In this document: positions 4,420 to 5,625 of the stretch, piece by piece
Layout of the letters: every line of letters starts with the position of its first letter
Numbering within the stretch: position 1 is the stretch's first letter
Source: Candidatus Gottesmanbacteria bacterium RIFOXYB1_FULL_47_11
GTDB taxonomy: Bacteria; Patescibacteriota; Microgenomatia; UBA10105; UBA927
Direction: 5' to 3'
Assembly: GCA_001779455.1 (NCBI GenBank)
Contig: MFKE01000015.1
Location: forward strand, 3,208 to 8,832
Length of the DNA stretch: 5,625 bases
Made by a program: the position numbers and the translations under genes
Notes under the pieces: generated by a model
Seen by the model: only the letters and a program-made list of their open reading frames with translations
Databases searched by the model: none
What the model was told of the DNA's origin: nothing

Positions 4420-4427
4420 TTATTCTT

Positions 4428-4853
4428 ATGCGAATATTTTTCGCCGGACCACTCACGGATCTAAAGAATCCGGACGCTACCAAAGCGTTTTATACGCAGC
4501 TTGCCGACACCGCAAAACATCGTGGCTGTGACTACTTTTGGGCATTCTTAAACGGCACGGATCCTATCAAGAACCCTGACGTATCGCCCAAAAAAGTCTA
4601 CCAGGTGGATACAAAAGAGCTCTCCCGGAGCGATATCATGGTCGCATATTTAGGTGAGCCCTCAACCGGTACCGGCATTGAAATCGAATTTGCCCGCACA
4701 CACCACATTCCGGTCTATATCCTCTACGAAAAAGGCAAAAAAATCTCCCGCATGCTGAGAGGATGCCCCGCAGTTAAAAAAGAGCTGGTGTTTACATCCC
4801 GGAGTGACGCCCTTACCCGATTTGATACCCTGCTTTCACGACTACGTCCTTAA
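4428..4853 (+). CDS. DNPH1 / nucleoside 2-deoxyribosyltransferase-like protein
   Basis: A 141-residue cytoplasmic protein of the nucleoside deoxyribosyltransferase fold, probably cleaving or exchanging the N-glycosidic bond of deoxynucleosides or their 5'-monophosphates. Visible are the first strand with FFAGPL (4-9), a helix 15-31, YQVDTKELSRSDIMVAYL (58-75) with conserved D61, and PSTGTGIEIEFA (78-89), where E85 aligns with the family nucleophile. The segment KISRMLRGCP (105-114) resembles the end of vertebrate DNPH1 (Rcl), which favours the monophosphate N-hydrolase branch. This alignment is from memory. ATG at 4428 is preferred over an upstream TTG at 4410, because the family starts at this strand and the -10 would lie inside the longer frame. 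It is the only plus-strand gene, divergent from trxA and overlapping the metal-chaperone gene by 41 bases tail to tail. Substrate is unproven; a house-cleaning or salvage role is inferred. Confidence 0.82.
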   Translation: MRIFFAGPLTDLKNPDATKAFYTQLADTAKHRGCDYFWAFLNGTDPIKNPDVSPKKVYQVDTKELSRSDIMVAYLGEPSTGTGIEIEFARTHHIPVYILYEKGKKISRMLRGCPAVKKELVFTSRSDALTRFDTLLSRLRP

Positions 4854-5013
4854 CCGCCTGTTCCCTGATCTTTTTCTCATCAAATTCCACCTCAAGCGTT
4901 TGTTTGGCATAACTGCATATAGCCTTCACTCCCGCGTCTTCCAAATCGCTTTCAATCATGAGCGCACAACTCGTGCAGTGCATCCCGTCAATCTTAAATG
5001 TTTTTTTCGTCAT
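4813..5013 (-). CDS. Heavy-metal-associated (HMA) copper chaperone-like protein
   Basis: A 66-residue stand-alone HMA domain with the ferredoxin-like fold of CopZ/Atx1 proteins, expected to carry Cu(I) in the cytoplasm. It has the GMHCTSC motif (10-16) with metal ligands C13 and C16, then a helix, a strand with TLEVEFDEKK (39-48), a second helix and the closing AGYQIG. Length is typical. ATG at 5013 is chosen because GGAGG lies six bases upstream; the frame is open to 5169, but that part overlaps the neighbouring gene and is not HMA-like. It follows the TauE/SafE-cupredoxin stop by one base, so the two are surely co-transcribed. Its 3' end overlaps the plus-strand DNPH1-like gene by 41 bases. 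The partner makes copper the likeliest metal, but the motif alone does not exclude other soft metals. Confidence 0.9.
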   Translation of the reverse strand: MTKKTFKIDGMHCTSCALMIESDLEDAGVKAICSYAKQTLEVEFDEKKIREQAVKDVVVKAGYQIG

Positions 5014-5014
5014 A

Positions 5015-5625
5015 TTAATCCTCCACAATAAATGCCCCGGTATACATGCCCATACTACAACTGTATCCGAGTGTCCCGGTTTTTTGCGGCGTAAATTCAA
5101 TCGTCTCATTCCCTGTGGCCGGCAGCACTTTGGAAAGTGCCAGGTCCGGTATCGTAAATGCTCTGGCACACCCCAATGTATTGTCGGTAGTCAAGGTGAG
5201 CCGGACAGGAACGCCGCGCTTTAACACCGTTGCGCTTGCCGTATACCCGTTGTTTTTCACCGTAATCGTAACCTCCTGTACTCCGCCGGTCACCGGGGCA
5301 CTGCTGCCCACGGCGACTTCCCCTGTTGCCACACGCCAATAATTCTGCAGCGTGTACGGTGAGCCCATAAGCCCCAATCCCCCGTTTATCGCAAAGAGGG
5401 CAAACACGCCGATAAGTGCCGCGGCAACATACGAAAATACCTTTTTTTGTAAAAGCTCAACCACGGTTGCGCCGAGTATAAAGAAGACCGGGCTTGTGCC
5501 GAGGATGAACGCTGCCATAATAGCCGCCCCCGTCCACGGGCTCCCCGATGCAACCGCCACCGCCATCGTCGCCTGCGTCACGCCGCACGGGAGAAGAACG
5601 GTCAAAAACCCAAGGATGGCAGGCG
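5015..5625 (-). CDS. TauE/SafE (DsbD-like) membrane protein with C-terminal cupredoxin domain, 3' part
   Basis: The first 202 visible residues run in from beyond the window edge, so the start is missing. Residues 1-86 hold three hydrophobic segments (about 1-25, 31-52 and 61-86), the first with the LPCGVTQA motif (11-18) typical of the DsbD/CcdA-like SafE family. After a Gly/Ser/Pro linker, residues 115-202 form a cupredoxin-like beta domain with GCARAFTIP (151-159), an EFTPQKTG turn (176-183) and YSCSMGMYTG (187-196). Candidate copper ligands are C152, C189, M191 and M193; the usual blue-copper histidines are absent. By family, such proteins are associated with metal, probably copper, export or homeostasis; the real substrate is not shown by sequence. 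The stop lies one base before the HMA chaperone start and holds its Shine-Dalgarno. An N-terminal metal-binding domain may lie outside the window. Confidence 0.86.
   Translation of the reverse strand, partial: PAILGFLTVLLPCGVTQATMAVAVASGSPWTGAAIMAAFILGTSPVFFILGATVVELLQKKVFSYVAAALIGVFALFAINGGLGLMGSPYTLQNYWRVATGEVAVGSSAPVTGGVQEVTITVKNNGYTASATVLKRGVPVRLTLTTDNTLGCARAFTIPDLALSKVLPATGNETIEFTPQKTGTLGYSCSMGMYTGAFIVED
5020..5024 (-). promoter_or_regulatory. Ribosome binding site GGAGG of the HMA gene, inside the preceding gene
   Basis: GGAGG lies in the last sense codons of the TauE/SafE-cupredoxin gene, six bases before the ATG at 5013. It decides the HMA start and indicates translational coupling between the two genes. 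Confidence 0.8.

Noticed and set aside
4410..4427. TTG start for the DNPH1-like gene
   Set aside because: It adds six residues before the first strand, has no Shine-Dalgarno, and overlaps the -10 hexamer; ATG at 4428 is better.
5014..5169. 52-codon N-terminal extension of the HMA protein
   Set aside because: It overlaps the cupredoxin coding region, has shadow-like composition, and the GGAGG site clearly serves the ATG at 5013.
5603..5605. TTG start for the TauE/SafE-cupredoxin gene
   Set aside because: The frame stays open to the window edge with family-like residues before it (AILGF), so the gene is cut by the window, not started here.
1..5625. Recoded UGA (as in Gracilibacteria/Absconditabacteria)
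   Set aside because: The FNR-like gene ends properly at TGA, no gene needs TGA as a sense codon, and TAA and TAG are used as ordinary stops.

Overview
The window carries compact bacterial DNA with standard stop codons (TAA, TAG and TGA are all used as stops), short intergenic gaps and several overlapping genes. Gene content and style (short thioredoxin, TrxB, a stand-alone ferredoxin reductase-like flavoprotein, hexameric-type glutamate dehydrogenase, a DNPH1/nucleoside deoxyribosyltransferase-like protein, a TauE/SafE-cupredoxin membrane protein) are most reminiscent of Candidate Phyla Radiation (Patescibacteria) genomes. This placement is an inference from protein style; no marker gene is present to prove it.

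Layout: all genes but one lie on the minus strand, so read right to left. At the right edge is the 3' part of a TauE/SafE-type membrane protein with a C-terminal cupredoxin domain (5015-5625), followed one base later by a 66-residue heavy-metal-associated chaperone (4813-5013). These two form a probable copper-handling unit. A plus-strand DNPH1/nucleoside deoxyribosyltransferase-like gene (4428-4853) runs into it tail to tail with a 41-bp overlap. It diverges from trxA (4045-4368) across a 59-bp gap whose 12-bp palindrome carries parts of both predicted promoters. trxA, trxB (3035-3970) and a ferredoxin/flavin reductase-like gene (2353-3048) make a thiol/NAD(P)H redox operon. Then come an unrecognised soluble protein (1830-2303) and gdhA (542-1807), each with its own good sigma70-like promoter. 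The left end has a 329-bp gap with stem-loops and a possible 24-codon membrane microprotein (282-356), then the 5' end of an unrecognised membrane protein (1-212).

How they work together: TrxB would pass reducing power to TrxA, and the overlapping flavoprotein may supply or drain NAD(P)H electrons. Glutamate dehydrogenase links the NAD(P)H pool to ammonia and 2-oxoglutarate. The copper unit and the nucleotide N-glycosidase-like protein look like homeostasis or house-cleaning functions.

The least ordinary parts are: (i) a heptanucleotide repeat family (consensus DTGAYAC) present as three arrays of exactly four units, two facing each other between trxA and trxB and one in frame inside trxB beside a perfect 10-bp hairpin; (ii) three genes without a Shine-Dalgarno whose -10 hexamers lie only 8-11 bp from the start codon, implying leaderless or nearly leaderless mRNAs beside three genes with clear Shine-Dalgarno sites; (iii) a four-cysteine cluster in glutamate dehydrogenase.
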